Shown here piece after piece: positions 14,811-24,227 of a stretch of DNA of 64,000 bases. The notes below the pieces were generated by a model. It saw only the letters and a list, made by a program, of their open reading frames with translations, searched no databases and had not been told where the DNA came from. A program made the translations under genes and the position numbers. The stretch comes from Lentilactobacillus curieae (GTDB taxonomy: Bacteria > Bacillota > Bacilli > Lactobacillales > Lactobacillaceae): NCBI RefSeq assembly GCF_000785105.2, contig NZ_CP018906.1:744001-808000 (forward strand), read 5' to 3'. Each line of letters starts with the position of its first letter. Position 1 is the first letter of the stretch.

Positions 14811-15896
14811 ATGAAGATATACAATTACGCTGCCGGGCCAGCAAAACTACCCGATTCAGTTATCAAACAAATTCAAGAGGAACTACCATCTGTTCACGGT
14901 TCAGGAATGAGTGTCCTGGAAATATCTCATCGCTCCTCTCTGTTCGAAAATATCCTTGAGGATGCCAAAAACGATTTGAAAGAACTCATGGGTATCCCCG
15001 ATAACTACCACATTCTGTTTTTCCAAGGTGGCGGAACTGGTCAATTTGCCGCTGCTCCATTAAATCTAGCAACTAACAATCATAAAATCGCTCTACTAGA
15101 CAGTGGTCATTGGGCAGCTCGAGCCGGAGACGAAGCAGTCAAGTTAGGATTTGAAGTTGATACACTAGCATCGACTAAAGATAATCATTATCAATCATTA
15201 CCCCACCTACCTAAAGATACTAATGGCAGTGTGTATGATTACCTTCACCTAACGATGAACAACACCATCGAAGGAACTGCTTACCATACGCCAGAAAAAT
15301 TACCAAATACCACTTTAGTAGCAGACATGTCGTCAAACTTCTTGGCCGAAACGTATAACGTCAATGATTACGGTTTAATTTTCGCAGGTGCTCAAAAGAA
15401 CCTAGGTCCTGCTGGTGTAACAGTTGTGATTGTCAGAGATGACTTAGTTCATCCAGTCGAAAAAATTCCTAGTATGTTGGATTACAACCTATTTGTAAAA
15501 AAGAATTCCCTATATAATACGCCGCCTGTATTCCCAATCTACGCCGCAGGACTTGTTTTAAAGTGGCTTAAAGATCTCGGTGGCGTGTCAGAAATGCAAA
15601 AAATAAATGAGCACAAATCAGGATTACTTTACGACTTTCTTGATCAGTCACAAATGTTTAGTAACCACATCAAACCAAGCGACCGCTCATTAACGAACAT
15701 TCCATTTACCACTGGAAGTGATGACTTAGACGCACAAGTTATTAAGGCTGCAACTGATCACGGTTTAATGAGTCTTAAAGGTCACAGAAGTGTTGGCGGC
15801 CTTAGAGCAAGCTTGTATAACGCAATGCCAGTAGAAGGTGCTCAAGCGTTAGTTGACTTTTTAGATAACTTTGAAAAGAACAATAAAAGGGGATAA
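14811..15896 (+). CDS. serC: Phosphoserine aminotransferase
   Basis: 361 residues, PLP enzyme converting 3-phosphohydroxypyruvate and glutamate to phosphoserine. Family marks: YNYAAGPAKLP start, SHRSSLFENI, FFQGGGTGQFAAAPLNL, the PLP lysine in GAQKNLGPAG, NTPPVFPIY and the GHRSVGGLRASLYNA phosphate-binding block. ATGs at 14808 and 14811 both follow AAGGAG; 14811 gives the better spacing. Six bases separate it from serA. Control by the serine leader and terminator upstream is likely. Confidence 0.93.
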   Translation: MKIYNYAAGPAKLPDSVIKQIQEELPSVHGSGMSVLEISHRSSLFENILEDAKNDLKELMGIPDNYHILFFQGGGTGQFAAAPLNLATNNHKIALLDSGHWAARAGDEAVKLGFEVDTLASTKDNHYQSLPHLPKDTNGSVYDYLHLTMNNTIEGTAYHTPEKLPNTTLVADMSSNFLAETYNVNDYGLIFAGAQKNLGPAGVTVVIVRDDLVHPVEKIPSMLDYNLFVKKNSLYNTPPVFPIYAAGLVLKWLKDLGGVSEMQKINEHKSGLLYDFLDQSQMFSNHIKPSDRSLTNIPFTTGSDDLDAQVIKAATDHGLMSLKGHRSVGGLRASLYNAMPVEGAQALVDFLDNFEKNNKRG

Positions 15897-15901
15897 CTAA
15901 T

Positions 15902-17068
15902 ATGTATCAAATTAAAACTTTTAATGCAATTGCCCAGGAAGGCTTAGCCAAATTCACAAATAACTATGAAATCAACAAAACAGACAACGCTGATGCGTAC
16001 CTAATTCGTTCTGTAGATATGCACGAACACGATTTTCCAAGTAACTTGAAGGTCATTGCCAGAGCCGGTGCTGGATTCAATAACATCCCTATCGACAAGG
16101 CCACTGAAAATGGAATCGCTGTTTTCACAACTCCCGGAAGTAATGCAAATGCTGTAAAAGAGATTGTCATTGCAATGCTGGTTGCGGCTTCAAGAAACCT
16201 ATTCGCAGCCGCTGCATACTCTGCCCAAAATAGTGGTGCAGACATCTCACTAAGAGCCGAAAAAGATAAAACCAAGTTTAACGGTGAAGAACTCGAAGGC
16301 AAAACGCTAGCTGTTATCGGAGTTGGCCACGTTGGTTCACTCGTTGCAAACGCTGCAAGTGCACTCGGAATGAAAGTTATCGGTTACGATCCCTATCTTT
16401 CTGCTGATGCCGCATGGCAAATTTCGACTGACATCAACCGTGCTGAATCTTTTAATGATGCAATTAAGGATGCCGACTTCGTGACGGTTCATGTACCTAA
16501 GAATGACGAGACAACTGGGATGATTGGAACCCCAGCAATTGCAAACATGAAAAATGGTGCTACCCTATTAAACTTTGCTAGAGGTGGTATCGTCGATAAC
16601 GAAGCTGCGGTTGTAGCTTTGGATGCTGGCAAACTACACTCGTTCATGACTGACTTCGGTGACGACGTTTTGCTTAACCGCAATGATGTTGTAATTACGC
16701 CTCATATCGGTGGTTCAACTGAAGAAGCCGAAGTTAACGGGGCTACTAAGGGTGCCACTACAATCATGAGTTACTTGGAAACAGGTAACGTACATGATTC
16801 AGTTAACTTGCCAAACCTTTCAGTACCATTTAATTCACCTTACCGAATTACAATTATTCACAAAAACATTCCTAACATGGTGGGTCAAATTGCCACGGCA
16901 TTAGCAAACGAAAACATCAACATTGAAAGTATGTCTAACGCCGCAAGAAAAGAAGTAGCCTACACGATTATCGACACTAATCATCTGCAAGAAAAACAAG
17001 TAGACGAAGTTATCAATGAACTTGATAAGATTGGCTCAGTATATAAAACCCGCGTGATTGAAAAGTAA
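15902..17068 (+). CDS. serA: D-3-phosphoglycerate dehydrogenase with C-terminal ACT domain
   Basis: 388 residues. First step of serine synthesis. The NAD loop is LAVIGVGHVGSLVANAA (about 142-158), with the catalytic Arg in FARGGIVD and His in TPHIGGSTEEAE. Residues from about 315 (ITIIHKNIPNMVGQIATAL) form one ACT domain, the usual serine feedback site, without the extra allosteric domain of longer SerA types. Second gene of serC-serA; no serB phosphatase is in the window. Confidence 0.92.
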   Translation: MYQIKTFNAIAQEGLAKFTNNYEINKTDNADAYLIRSVDMHEHDFPSNLKVIARAGAGFNNIPIDKATENGIAVFTTPGSNANAVKEIVIAMLVAASRNLFAAAAYSAQNSGADISLRAEKDKTKFNGEELEGKTLAVIGVGHVGSLVANAASALGMKVIGYDPYLSADAAWQISTDINRAESFNDAIKDADFVTVHVPKNDETTGMIGTPAIANMKNGATLLNFARGGIVDNEAAVVALDAGKLHSFMTDFGDDVLLNRNDVVITPHIGGSTEEAEVNGATKGATTIMSYLETGNVHDSVNLPNLSVPFNSPYRITIIHKNIPNMVGQIATALANENINIESMSNAARKEVAYTIIDTNHLQEKQVDEVINELDKIGSVYKTRVIEK

Positions 17069-17072
17069 AATA

Positions 17073-17106
17073 GACCAGGACTGCGTGGAGCAGATATCTG
17101 GATAAA
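17073..17106. repeat. Copy 2 of the intergenic repeat module (inverted)
   Basis: Read on the minus strand it gives TTATCCAGATATCTG, then CCACGCAGTCCTGG, matching the copy after 12305 and again lying next to an ATAATTTCA-core terminator. Confidence 0.5.
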
Positions 17107-17154
17107 AAAACACCGTGATAATTTCAAGACAATGAAATTATCACGGTGTTTTTT
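17104..17154. terminator. Bidirectional terminator between serA and pyrC
   Basis: Perfect 16-bp stem (17111-17126 with 17133-17148) with seven A before and six T after; carries the ATAATTTCA core. Confidence 0.88.
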
Positions 17155-17160
17155 AACTAT

Positions 17161-18432
17161 TTATTTTTGGTACACTACCTGGCCATCAACCATTGTTAAT
17201 TCAGTTTGGCCATATACTTTTTCGCCAACAAATGGTGAATTTTTACCCTTAGATTCAAACTCAATCTCTTTAATTGAGCTAGCATCATCTAGATTAAATA
17301 CCGCTAAATCAGCTGGTGAGCCAACACTGATTTCGCCAGCACCTTTGATGTTAAATACTCTTGCAGGCTTCTTAGCTAACCAGCCAACAAGTTGTTCTAA
17401 CGTAAAGATTCCAGTTTTTACATACTTTGTGTATAGCATTGAAAATGCGGTCTCGCTTCCAGTGATTCCAAATGGTGCCTTACTAATTGGCTTATTTTTC
17501 TCATCTGGTGTGTGCGGAGCATGGTCAGTAGCAATCATATCAATTGTTCCATCAAGTAAACCATCAACCAACGCCTGACGATCCTCTTCGCTTCTCAAAG
17601 GTGGATTCATCTTAAACAGTGAATTGTCTTCTACAATGTCGTCTTCTGTTAGTAATAAGTGGTGTGGTGTAACTTCACATGTAACATTAATCCCATGACG
17701 TTTGGCAGCTCTAATTATTTCAACAGTGTGCTTTGAAGATACGTGGCAAACGTGATAGTGAGCACCAGCCGATTCAGCTAGCATTAAATCCCTAGCAACT
17801 TGTGCTGTCTCACTAACCCATGGAATTGGTTTAACCCCAATCCGTTCAGCAGCAGTTTCGGCAAGGGCACCACCGGCGGATAGTGAAGAATCCTCGACGT
17901 GCGCAACAACTGCCATTTCAAGTTTAGCTGCTTCTTGCATTGCTTTATACATTGTTTCGCTAGTCTGAATTCCACTACCGTCGTTAGAAAAAGCAAACGC
18001 ACCGGCATTCTTCAATGCAGCAAAATCAACAAGTTTGTCACCCTCACGATTTTCAGTAATCGTTGCATATTGGAGAACTTTAACAACTGCCTTTTCGTCA
18101 TTCAACTTAATTTGATCAGTTAAATGTTCAACTGTATCAGGAGTTGGATTAAGATTTGGCATCGCACATACAGTTGTGTAACCACCGTGCGCAGCTGCCA
18201 ATGTCCCAGTTCTAATAGTTTCCTTTTCCGTATAACCAGGTTCGCGATAGTGAACGTGCACATCTACAAGCCCCGGAGAAACAAACTTTCCAGCAGCATC
18301 AATCGTCTCGTCTGCGGCAACATCTTGGCCGGGCATTAATATAGAAGAAACAATTCCATTTTCAATCAAAACATCTTGAGAAACTAGCTTGTTATCAACA
18401 AGCAATTGACCATTTTTAACTAACGTCCGCAT
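17161..18432 (-). CDS. pyrC: Dihydroorotase
   Basis: 423 residues, class I amidohydrolase of pyrimidine synthesis. DVHVHYREPGYTEKETI carries the metal-binding His pair, GGYTTVCAMPN follows, later His ligands are in VVAHVED and HVCHVS, and the catalytic Asp in IATDHAPHT. AGGATG precedes the ATG. It follows pyrB by 20 bases and shares the PyrR-controlled transcript. Confidence 0.94.
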   Translation of the reverse strand: MRTLVKNGQLLVDNKLVSQDVLIENGIVSSILMPGQDVAADETIDAAGKFVSPGLVDVHVHYREPGYTEKETIRTGTLAAAHGGYTTVCAMPNLNPTPDTVEHLTDQIKLNDEKAVVKVLQYATITENREGDKLVDFAALKNAGAFAFSNDGSGIQTSETMYKAMQEAAKLEMAVVAHVEDSSLSAGGALAETAAERIGVKPIPWVSETAQVARDLMLAESAGAHYHVCHVSSKHTVEIIRAAKRHGINVTCEVTPHHLLLTEDDIVEDNSLFKMNPPLRSEEDRQALVDGLLDGTIDMIATDHAPHTPDEKNKPISKAPFGITGSETAFSMLYTKYVKTGIFTLEQLVGWLAKKPARVFNIKGAGEISVGSPADLAVFNLDDASSIKEIEFESKGKNSPFVGEKVYGQTELTMVDGQVVYQK

Positions 18433-18452
18433 TTAAATTCATCCTATCTATT

Positions 18453-19394
18453 CTATTCTTCGATTAATCCGCGATATCTAAGCATGCTAGCAAGAATTGC
18501 CATTCTAATGAACACACCGTTAGACATTTGGGCGAAGATTCTTGAGCGGTCGCATTCAACCAATTCGTCAGCAATTTCAACGTCGCGGTTTACTGGAGCT
18601 GGATGCATGATGATTGCATCATCCTTCATGCGACGTTCACGTGCTTGGGTCAAACCGTATGTTTCATGATACTTAACATCTGAGAATGAACCATTTTCAT
18701 CAGCAGCGAGTCGTTCGTGTTGAACTCTGAGGAACATCATGACGTCCATTTCTGGTACCAATTCATCGATTTCACGCCATTCACCATATTCAGCAAAGTC
18801 TTCGTTAAACCACTTTTCTGGTCCGCCAAAGTATACCTTAGCACCCAGTTTAGTTAATACTTCCATGTTCGAACGAGCCACACGTGAGTGAGCTAAGTCA
18901 CCGATAATCGCAACTTTAAGTCCTTCAAAATGACCGAATTCTTCATAAATAGTCATCATATCTAGAAGTGATTGTGATGGATGTTGTCCTGAACCGTCAC
19001 CACCGTTGGCAATTCCTAAATGAACATTTGGATCTTCAACCAAATCCTTGTAGTATTCATTCTTACGGTCACGGATAGCAACTAGGTCAACGCCAATTGC
19101 TTGAAGAGTTTTCACAGTATCGGCCATTGATTCACCCTTGCTTAATGAACTAGTTGAAGGATCAAAGTTTACTACGTTCATTCCAAGTTTCCGTTCTGCC
19201 ATTTCAAAACTGGTGTGGGTTCTTGTACTGTTTTCGAAGAACAAGTTTGATGCATATACGGGTCTGGTTAAAGTAACTTCCTTGCCGTTCTTAAATTGTG
19301 AAGCTTCTTTAATAAATTCCAAAACATCGGCAGCACTTAAATCTTCCATGCTCAAAACATTTTCAAAACTGAGTACGTTAGTCATTTCCATCAT
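18453..19394 (-). CDS. pyrB: Aspartate carbamoyltransferase catalytic chain
   Basis: 313 residues. FFENSTRTHTSFEMAERKLG carries the carbamoyl-phosphate STRT site and DPSTSSLSKGES the Ser-Lys loop; GGDGSGQHPSQSLLD and LRVQHER are also typical. Joins carbamoyl phosphate to aspartate. Start at 19394 has AGGAGGA 9 bases upstream; an in-frame extension to 19457 would run through the terminator. First gene of pyrBC, preceded by two PyrR attenuators. Confidence 0.93.
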   Translation of the reverse strand: MMEMTNVLSFENVLSMEDLSAADVLEFIKEASQFKNGKEVTLTRPVYASNLFFENSTRTHTSFEMAERKLGMNVVNFDPSTSSLSKGESMADTVKTLQAIGVDLVAIRDRKNEYYKDLVEDPNVHLGIANGGDGSGQHPSQSLLDMMTIYEEFGHFEGLKVAIIGDLAHSRVARSNMEVLTKLGAKVYFGGPEKWFNEDFAEYGEWREIDELVPEMDVMMFLRVQHERLAADENGSFSDVKYHETYGLTQARERRMKDDAIIMHPAPVNRDVEIADELVECDRSRIFAQMSNGVFIRMAILASMLRYRGLIEE

Positions 19395-19409
19395 GGTAAA
19401 ATTCCTCCT

Positions 19410-19495
19410 AAAAAAAGCGCCTTGCCGTGTTTGCAAAGCGCCTAATCCAGGGTTCACCTGTAGTAGTATGTGCGTTTTGCTCTCACGGGAGCAAA
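19410..19495 (-). promoter_or_regulatory. PyrR attenuator 2 (binding loop and terminator)
   Basis: Minus-strand binding loop with 7-bp stem TTTGCTC/GAGCAAA around CCGTGA (19476-19495), matching the PyrR consensus UCCNGNGAGR, then the terminator GCGCTTTGC/GCAAGGCGC (19433-19441 with 19417-19425) and seven T directly before the pyrB ribosome site. UMP-bound PyrR would favour termination. Confidence 0.82.
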
Positions 19496-19520
19496 TTAAC
19501 TTATTTTTATTTTTATAAAG

Positions 19521-19617
19521 AAAACAGCCTCTCTACCGTCCGTGGGTAAAGAGGCTGCTTTTAGTCTGCTACTAATAGCAAGTTTCTTCGTCGATCCTTC
19601 TTAACCTCACGGGGTTA
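19521..19617 (-). promoter_or_regulatory. PyrR attenuator 1 (binding loop and terminator)
   Basis: Minus-strand binding loop TAACCCCGTGAGGTTA (19602-19617) and downstream terminator with arms near CAGCCTCT/AGAGGCTG (19525-19557) followed by TTTTCTTT. Together with attenuator 2 this gives two tandem PyrR switches before pyrB. Confidence 0.8.
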
Positions 19618-19645
19618 TTGTTAAAGGCAATTAACTTTATCCAAA

Positions 19646-19674
19646 ATAATATTCTAATTCTGATCAGAAAGCAA
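19646..19674 (-). promoter_or_regulatory. Promoter of pyrBC
   Basis: Minus-strand TTGCTT (19669-19674), 17-base spacer, TATTAT (19646-19651), about 30 bases before PyrR loop 1. Confidence 0.6.
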
Positions 19675-19775
19675 CCCCTAAATCTAAATTTGTTTTTGTT
19701 TATTTATCCAAAGTTCGTAAAACAACCAAAATTTAGGATAATAATATAGAAATTCAGCTTAGACAGTAACCATTT

Positions 19776-19790
19776 TGTCGGAATCCGACA
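19776..19790. promoter_or_regulatory. 15-bp palindrome between pyrBC and carAB
   Basis: TGTCGGAATCCGACA: perfect 7-bp arms around one base, in the otherwise AT-rich divergent region. Looks like a dimer-binding operator; the regulator is unknown and it does not match the ArgR or PurR consensus. Confidence 0.45.
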
Positions 19791-19827
19791 TTTTTATATT
19801 TATGCGTAGTATGCAAAACTTTTTAAT

Positions 19828-19894
19828 ATATTTTCATATTTAACCATATTTTCGTATATTTTCTCTTGACAAAGCATCATTTTCCATCTATCTT
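19828..19894 (+). promoter_or_regulatory. carA promoter with three upstream ATATTTTC repeats
   Basis: TTGACA (19866-19871), 17-base spacer, TATCTT (19889-19894). Three copies of ATATTTTC lie directly upstream (19828, 19846, 19856), the last two one helical turn apart; they could be an UP element or protein site. No PyrR loop is seen before carA. Confidence 0.6.
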
Positions 19895-19946
19895 TTATAA
19901 CCAAACGCATGAACTTTTGTGTCGACGATAATCAGGAGGTTCGGAA

Positions 19947-21005
19947 ATGAAGAAATATCTAACTTTAGAAAATGGTGATACCTTCGTTGGTGAAGCCTGC
20001 GGTGATAAAACTGCAGAAATTGATGGTGAATTAGTTTTCACTACCAGTATGACCGGCTACCAGGAAACGGTAACTGATCCTTCATACGAAGGCCAAATCA
20101 TCCTATTCACTTACCCACTTATTGGAAATTACGGGATTTCAATGGCAACAAGCCAATCAGATTCAGTTACTGCACGGGCAGTTGTAGTTCGCGAAATGAC
20201 TGATGAAGTTTCCCATTACCAAAGCGTATTAACCATGAATTCATTTCTTAAACAAGCAGGGGTTCCTGCAATCAGTGGCGTAGACACTCGCCAACTTACT
20301 AAGATCATTCGCCGATACGGAACAATGAAAGCTAGCTTGACCAATCAACCAATTAACCAAGAAGAAACGCAAACTCCAAACTTATCAGTAATTGAAGAGA
20401 AGAAGTTTAGCAGTCAAGCAAACTCAGAGACTAAAGAAATTGTCCTCGTTGACTTTGGTGTCAAAGACAATATCGTTTCATTACTTCAACAAGAAAACGT
20501 GAACGTAACGGTAGTTTCACCAGAATCTACACTGCAAGATATTGAATCACTCCATCCATCTGGAATTTTACTTTCAAACGGTCCTGGTGATCCAACTGAC
20601 TGGGAAGCCTTTGTGCCAGTAATCCAGGCGCTCCAAGAAAAATACCCAATCTTCGGTATCTGCCTTGGGCACCAACTACTCGCTTTAGCAAATGGCGCCA
20701 AAACATACAAGTTACCATTCGGACACAGAGGGATTAATCATCCAGTTAAAGATTTACAAACCGGCAAGATTTTTATTACTTCACAAAACCATGGTTATGC
20801 AGTAGATATTGACTCAATTGCTGACACCCCACTGGAATTGACTGCAATTGAAGTTAACGATAAAACGTGTGAAGGTTTGCGTTATCCTGGAAAACCAATT
20901 TTCTCAGTCCAATTTCACCCAGAAGCTGCACCTGGTCCACACGAAGCTACTGAACTATTTGATAAATTTCTAAACACAGTCAACGGAGGTGTAGTCAATG
21001 CCTAA
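19947..21005 (+). CDS. carA: Carbamoyl-phosphate synthase small subunit
   Basis: 352 residues. The N-terminal domain ([25 protein letters not shown]) is followed by a class I glutaminase with SNGPGDP, the nucleophile Cys in GICLGHQLL and the His-Glu pair in QFHPEA. Releases ammonia from glutamine for CarB. AGGAGG precedes the ATG. Overlaps carB by 8 bases. It makes carbamoyl phosphate for the divergent pyrBC and for arginine. Confidence 0.94.
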   Translation: MKKYLTLENGDTFVGEACGDKTAEIDGELVFTTSMTGYQETVTDPSYEGQIILFTYPLIGNYGISMATSQSDSVTARAVVVREMTDEVSHYQSVLTMNSFLKQAGVPAISGVDTRQLTKIIRRYGTMKASLTNQPINQEETQTPNLSVIEEKKFSSQANSETKEIVLVDFGVKDNIVSLLQQENVNVTVVSPESTLQDIESLHPSGILLSNGPGDPTDWEAFVPVIQALQEKYPIFGICLGHQLLALANGAKTYKLPFGHRGINHPVKDLQTGKIFITSQNHGYAVDIDSIADTPLELTAIEVNDKTCEGLRYPGKPIFSVQFHPEAAPGPHEATELFDKFLNTVNGGVVNA

Positions 21006-24000
21006 AAGAACAGACATTAACAAAATCGTGATTATTGGATCGGGTCCAATCATTATTGGTCAAGCAGCCGAATTTGATTATTCTGGAAGCCAGGCATGTC
21101 TAAGTTTGCGAGAAGAGGGCTACGAAGTTATCTTGATAAACTCAAACCCTGCCACCATCATGACAGATGATGAAATTGCAGATAAAGTATATCTAGAACC
21201 ACTAACTTTGCCTAGCATCAAAAAAATCATTAACAAGGAACACCCTGATGCAATTCTGCCAACTCTGGGTGGACAAACAGGACTGAACCTTGCTGTTCAA
21301 CTAAGTAAAGACGGCATCCTAGACGAACTCGGAATTGAGTTACTGGGTACCAGCCTTAAAACTATCAACCAAGCCGAAGACCGTGAAGAGTTTAAGAGTT
21401 TAATGAATGAGTTGGGCCAACCAATCCCAGCATCAAAGACAGTCTATGAGCTTCAAGAAGGATTAGATTTTGCCGAATCAATTGGTTACCCTGTTATCAT
21501 TCGTCCCGCATATACACTTGGTGGAACTGGCGGTGGAATTGCTAAAAACGCAAACCAAATGGAAACCATTTTAAGCCGTGGTTTAACCATGTCACCAACC
21601 ACGGAATGCTTGATTGAAAAGAGTATTGCTGGGTATAAAGAAATTGAATTTGAAGTAATGCGTGACCATAACGGAAGTTCGATTATTGTTACGGGAATGG
21701 AAAACTTTGATCCAGTCGGAGTTCATACTGGTGATTCAATTGTGTTTGCCCCAACCCAGACTCTAACTGATAAAGAATATCAGCGTTTACGTGATGCATC
21801 ACTTACTATAGTTAACGCTCTAAAAATCGAAGGTGGCTGTAACGTTCAGCTAGCTCAGGACCCAACTAGTGAAAACTACTACGTAATTGAAGTTAACCCA
21901 CGTGTTAGCCGTTCTTCTGCTCTAGCTTCAAAAGCAACTGGTTATCCAATCGCCAAAATTGCTGCTAAAATTGCTGTCGGTCTTAATTTAGATGAAATTA
22001 TCAACCCAATTACGGAAACCACGTTTGCAATGTTTGAACCTGCATTGGACTACGTCGTAGCTAAGATTCCTCGTTTTGCTTTTGATAAGTTTACCAATGC
22101 TGACAACACCCTAGGTACCCAGATGAAGGCTACTGGGGAAGTTATGGCAATTGGTACATCAATCGAAGAATCATTGGTCAAAGCCATTAGTTCTTTGGAA
22201 CTTGATGATGAATTACAGACTAATCTACTATCTCCAGAAGACACAACCAAAAAACTAGCAGTTTTACTAAAAGAAATTGAAACTCCAACAGACATTCGTC
22301 TATTTAAGATTTTGACCGCCCTCGGTGAAGGAGCATCAATCAACTCTATTTATAACGCAACTAAAATTGATAAGTTCTTCCTTGAAAAGTTGCAACACAT
22401 TGTTGACATCCAAAAGGAACTCAAAGGTGGCCTGCTATCAGCACAACTAGTTGAGAAGGCAAGAAAAGCCGGTTTTACCAATGCAATGATCAAAGCTGTT
22501 CACCAAGCAACTGATAAAGAACTAGCAAAACTAGACTCAATGGCCAATCAGCACATGGTTTATAAAATGGTTGATACTTGTGCAGCTGAATTTGAAAGCA
22601 CTACCCCATATTTCTACAGCACAATGGGAACCGAAAACGAAAGTAAACCGCTTGGAAACAGCGTTCTAGTTATCGGTGCAGGACCAATCAGAATTGGTCA
22701 AGGAGTTGAGTTCGATTACGCCACTGTCCACAGTGTTAAAGCAATTCAAGCTGCAGGATACAACGCAATTATAATCAATAACAACCCCGAAACGGTTTCC
22801 ACTGATTTCTCGATTTCCGATAAGCTATACTTTGAACCTTTAACTATCGATAGCGTTATGAACGTCATTGATCTTGAACATCCTCTGGGGGTTGTCGTTG
22901 AGTTTGGTGGTCAAACTGCAATTAACTTGACTGAAGAACTTACCAAGCGTGGAGTTAAGATTCTGGGTACATCCCTTAAGGGAATTGAACAAACTGAAAA
23001 CCGCCACAATTCGAAGATCTATTGATCAGTCAAAACATTTCTCATCCAAAGGGAATGACTGCAATGTCAGCCGAAGAAGCGAAAGGAATCGCCAAAAAGC
23101 TTGGTTATCCAGTCTTAGTTCGTCCAAGTTTCGTTCTTGGTGGTCGAGGAATGGCCGTTGTTGATAACGAAGGCGAATTAAACGATTACTTAGGACCTGC
23201 ACTTAAGGCGAGTCATGGTCAACCCATCCTAATTGATCAATACATTAAGGGGATTGAATGCGAAGTCGATATTCTAAGTGACGGCAAAGACGTATTTGTT
23301 CCAGGAATTATGGAACATTTAGAGGGATCTGGAGTCCACTCAGGAGACTCTGTTGCAATGTACCCACCACAGCACCTAACGGATGAACAAAAGACAAAAA
23401 TTGTTGCAGTGGCTACAAAGATTGGAAAACAAGTTCATGCAGTGGGAATGATGAACATTCAGTTTATCGTTGCCGATGATGTCTACGTCATTGAAGTTAA
23501 CCCTCGGGCATCAAGAACGGTGCCATTCATGAGCAAGATTACTAAAATGCATTTAGCTCAGCTAGCAACTCACCTAATTTTAGGTAAATCATTAGCGGAT
23601 CTTGGTTTGAATGCAGGACTTTATCCAGAACCAGACAAAGTGTTTGTTAAGGCACCGGTATTTTCATTCGCAAAACTCCCTGATGCTCCGACCGCTCTTA
23701 GCCCTGAAATGAAGTCAACAGGAGAAGATATTGGCTCAGGCGATACTTTTGAAGAAGCCTATCACAAAGCTTTGTTTGACAGTTATCACTACGATTCTGA
23801 TTCATCAGCCCAAAACATAATTGTTTCGCAAACCGATGGTAACAATGCTGAAACGGTTTCCGAATTAACCAACAATGGATTTAAAGTTATTGAATATTCA
23901 CACGGAATGGACTGGCCTGATGACCTAGCATTCGTCTTGGCAACATCTGATGACACCACTAGCGACCGCCAACTAATTTTGGCCGCATTAAGCCATCAAA

Positions 24001-24065
24001 CTCCTCTATTTACTGCTTTTGATACTGTAAAATCACTATCACCTAAAAATGTAACAATTAGTTAA
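20998..24065 (+). pseudogene. carB: Carbamoyl-phosphate synthase large subunit, frameshifted
   Basis: Two frames together make a full-length CarB of about 1022 residues: 20998-23025 (N-terminal carboxyphosphate half plus the start of the second ATP-grasp repeat, [16 protein letters not shown]) and the rest to 24065 (GYPVLVRPSFVLGGRGMAVV, EVNPRASRTVPF, C-terminal MGS-like domain). After ENRH the frame runs to a stop at 23025, while [16 protein letters not shown] continues from 23010 in another frame. One base is missing at about 23008-23009: CACAATTC where CACAAATTC would restore the family sequence H-K-F-E. No other damage is seen, so it is either a recent mutation or a sequencing error. If real, carbamoyl phosphate synthesis should fail. 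Confidence 0.9.
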
Positions 24066-24083
24066 AATAAATATTTAAATATG

Positions 24084-24120
24084 AAAGCGGCTCAGAATAT
24101 AGCATTCTGAGCCGCTTTTT
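24084..24120 (+). terminator. Terminator after carB
   Basis: Perfect 15-bp stem AAAGCGGCTCAGAAT with its complement (24104-24118), loop ATAGC, then a T run. Confidence 0.88.
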
Positions 24121-24170
24121 ACATACTATATGTTGTGTTTTTGATTAAATAGCACACAATATATGGTTGA
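24121..24170 (+). promoter_or_regulatory. Pair of NrdR boxes upstream of nrdD
   Basis: ACTATATGTTGTGT (about 24125-24138) and CACAATATATGGTTG (about 24155-24169) resemble the NrdR consensus acaCwAtATaTwGtgt; centres are about 30 bp apart, three helical turns, as is normal for NrdR sites. Confidence 0.7.
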
Positions 24171-24227
24171 AATGTGTTTCACAAAACCATACAATAATCT
24201 CAGACATTTCAAAAAGGGGCGCTGGAT

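Noticed and set aside
14608-14811. T-box before serC
   Set aside because: No TGGNACC core or AGTA/specifier stem; the translated Ser-rich frame explains the leader better.
23022-24065. A separate second carB-like gene
   Set aside because: It has no ribosome site, begins in the middle of the second ATP-grasp repeat and continues the first half exactly after one missing base.
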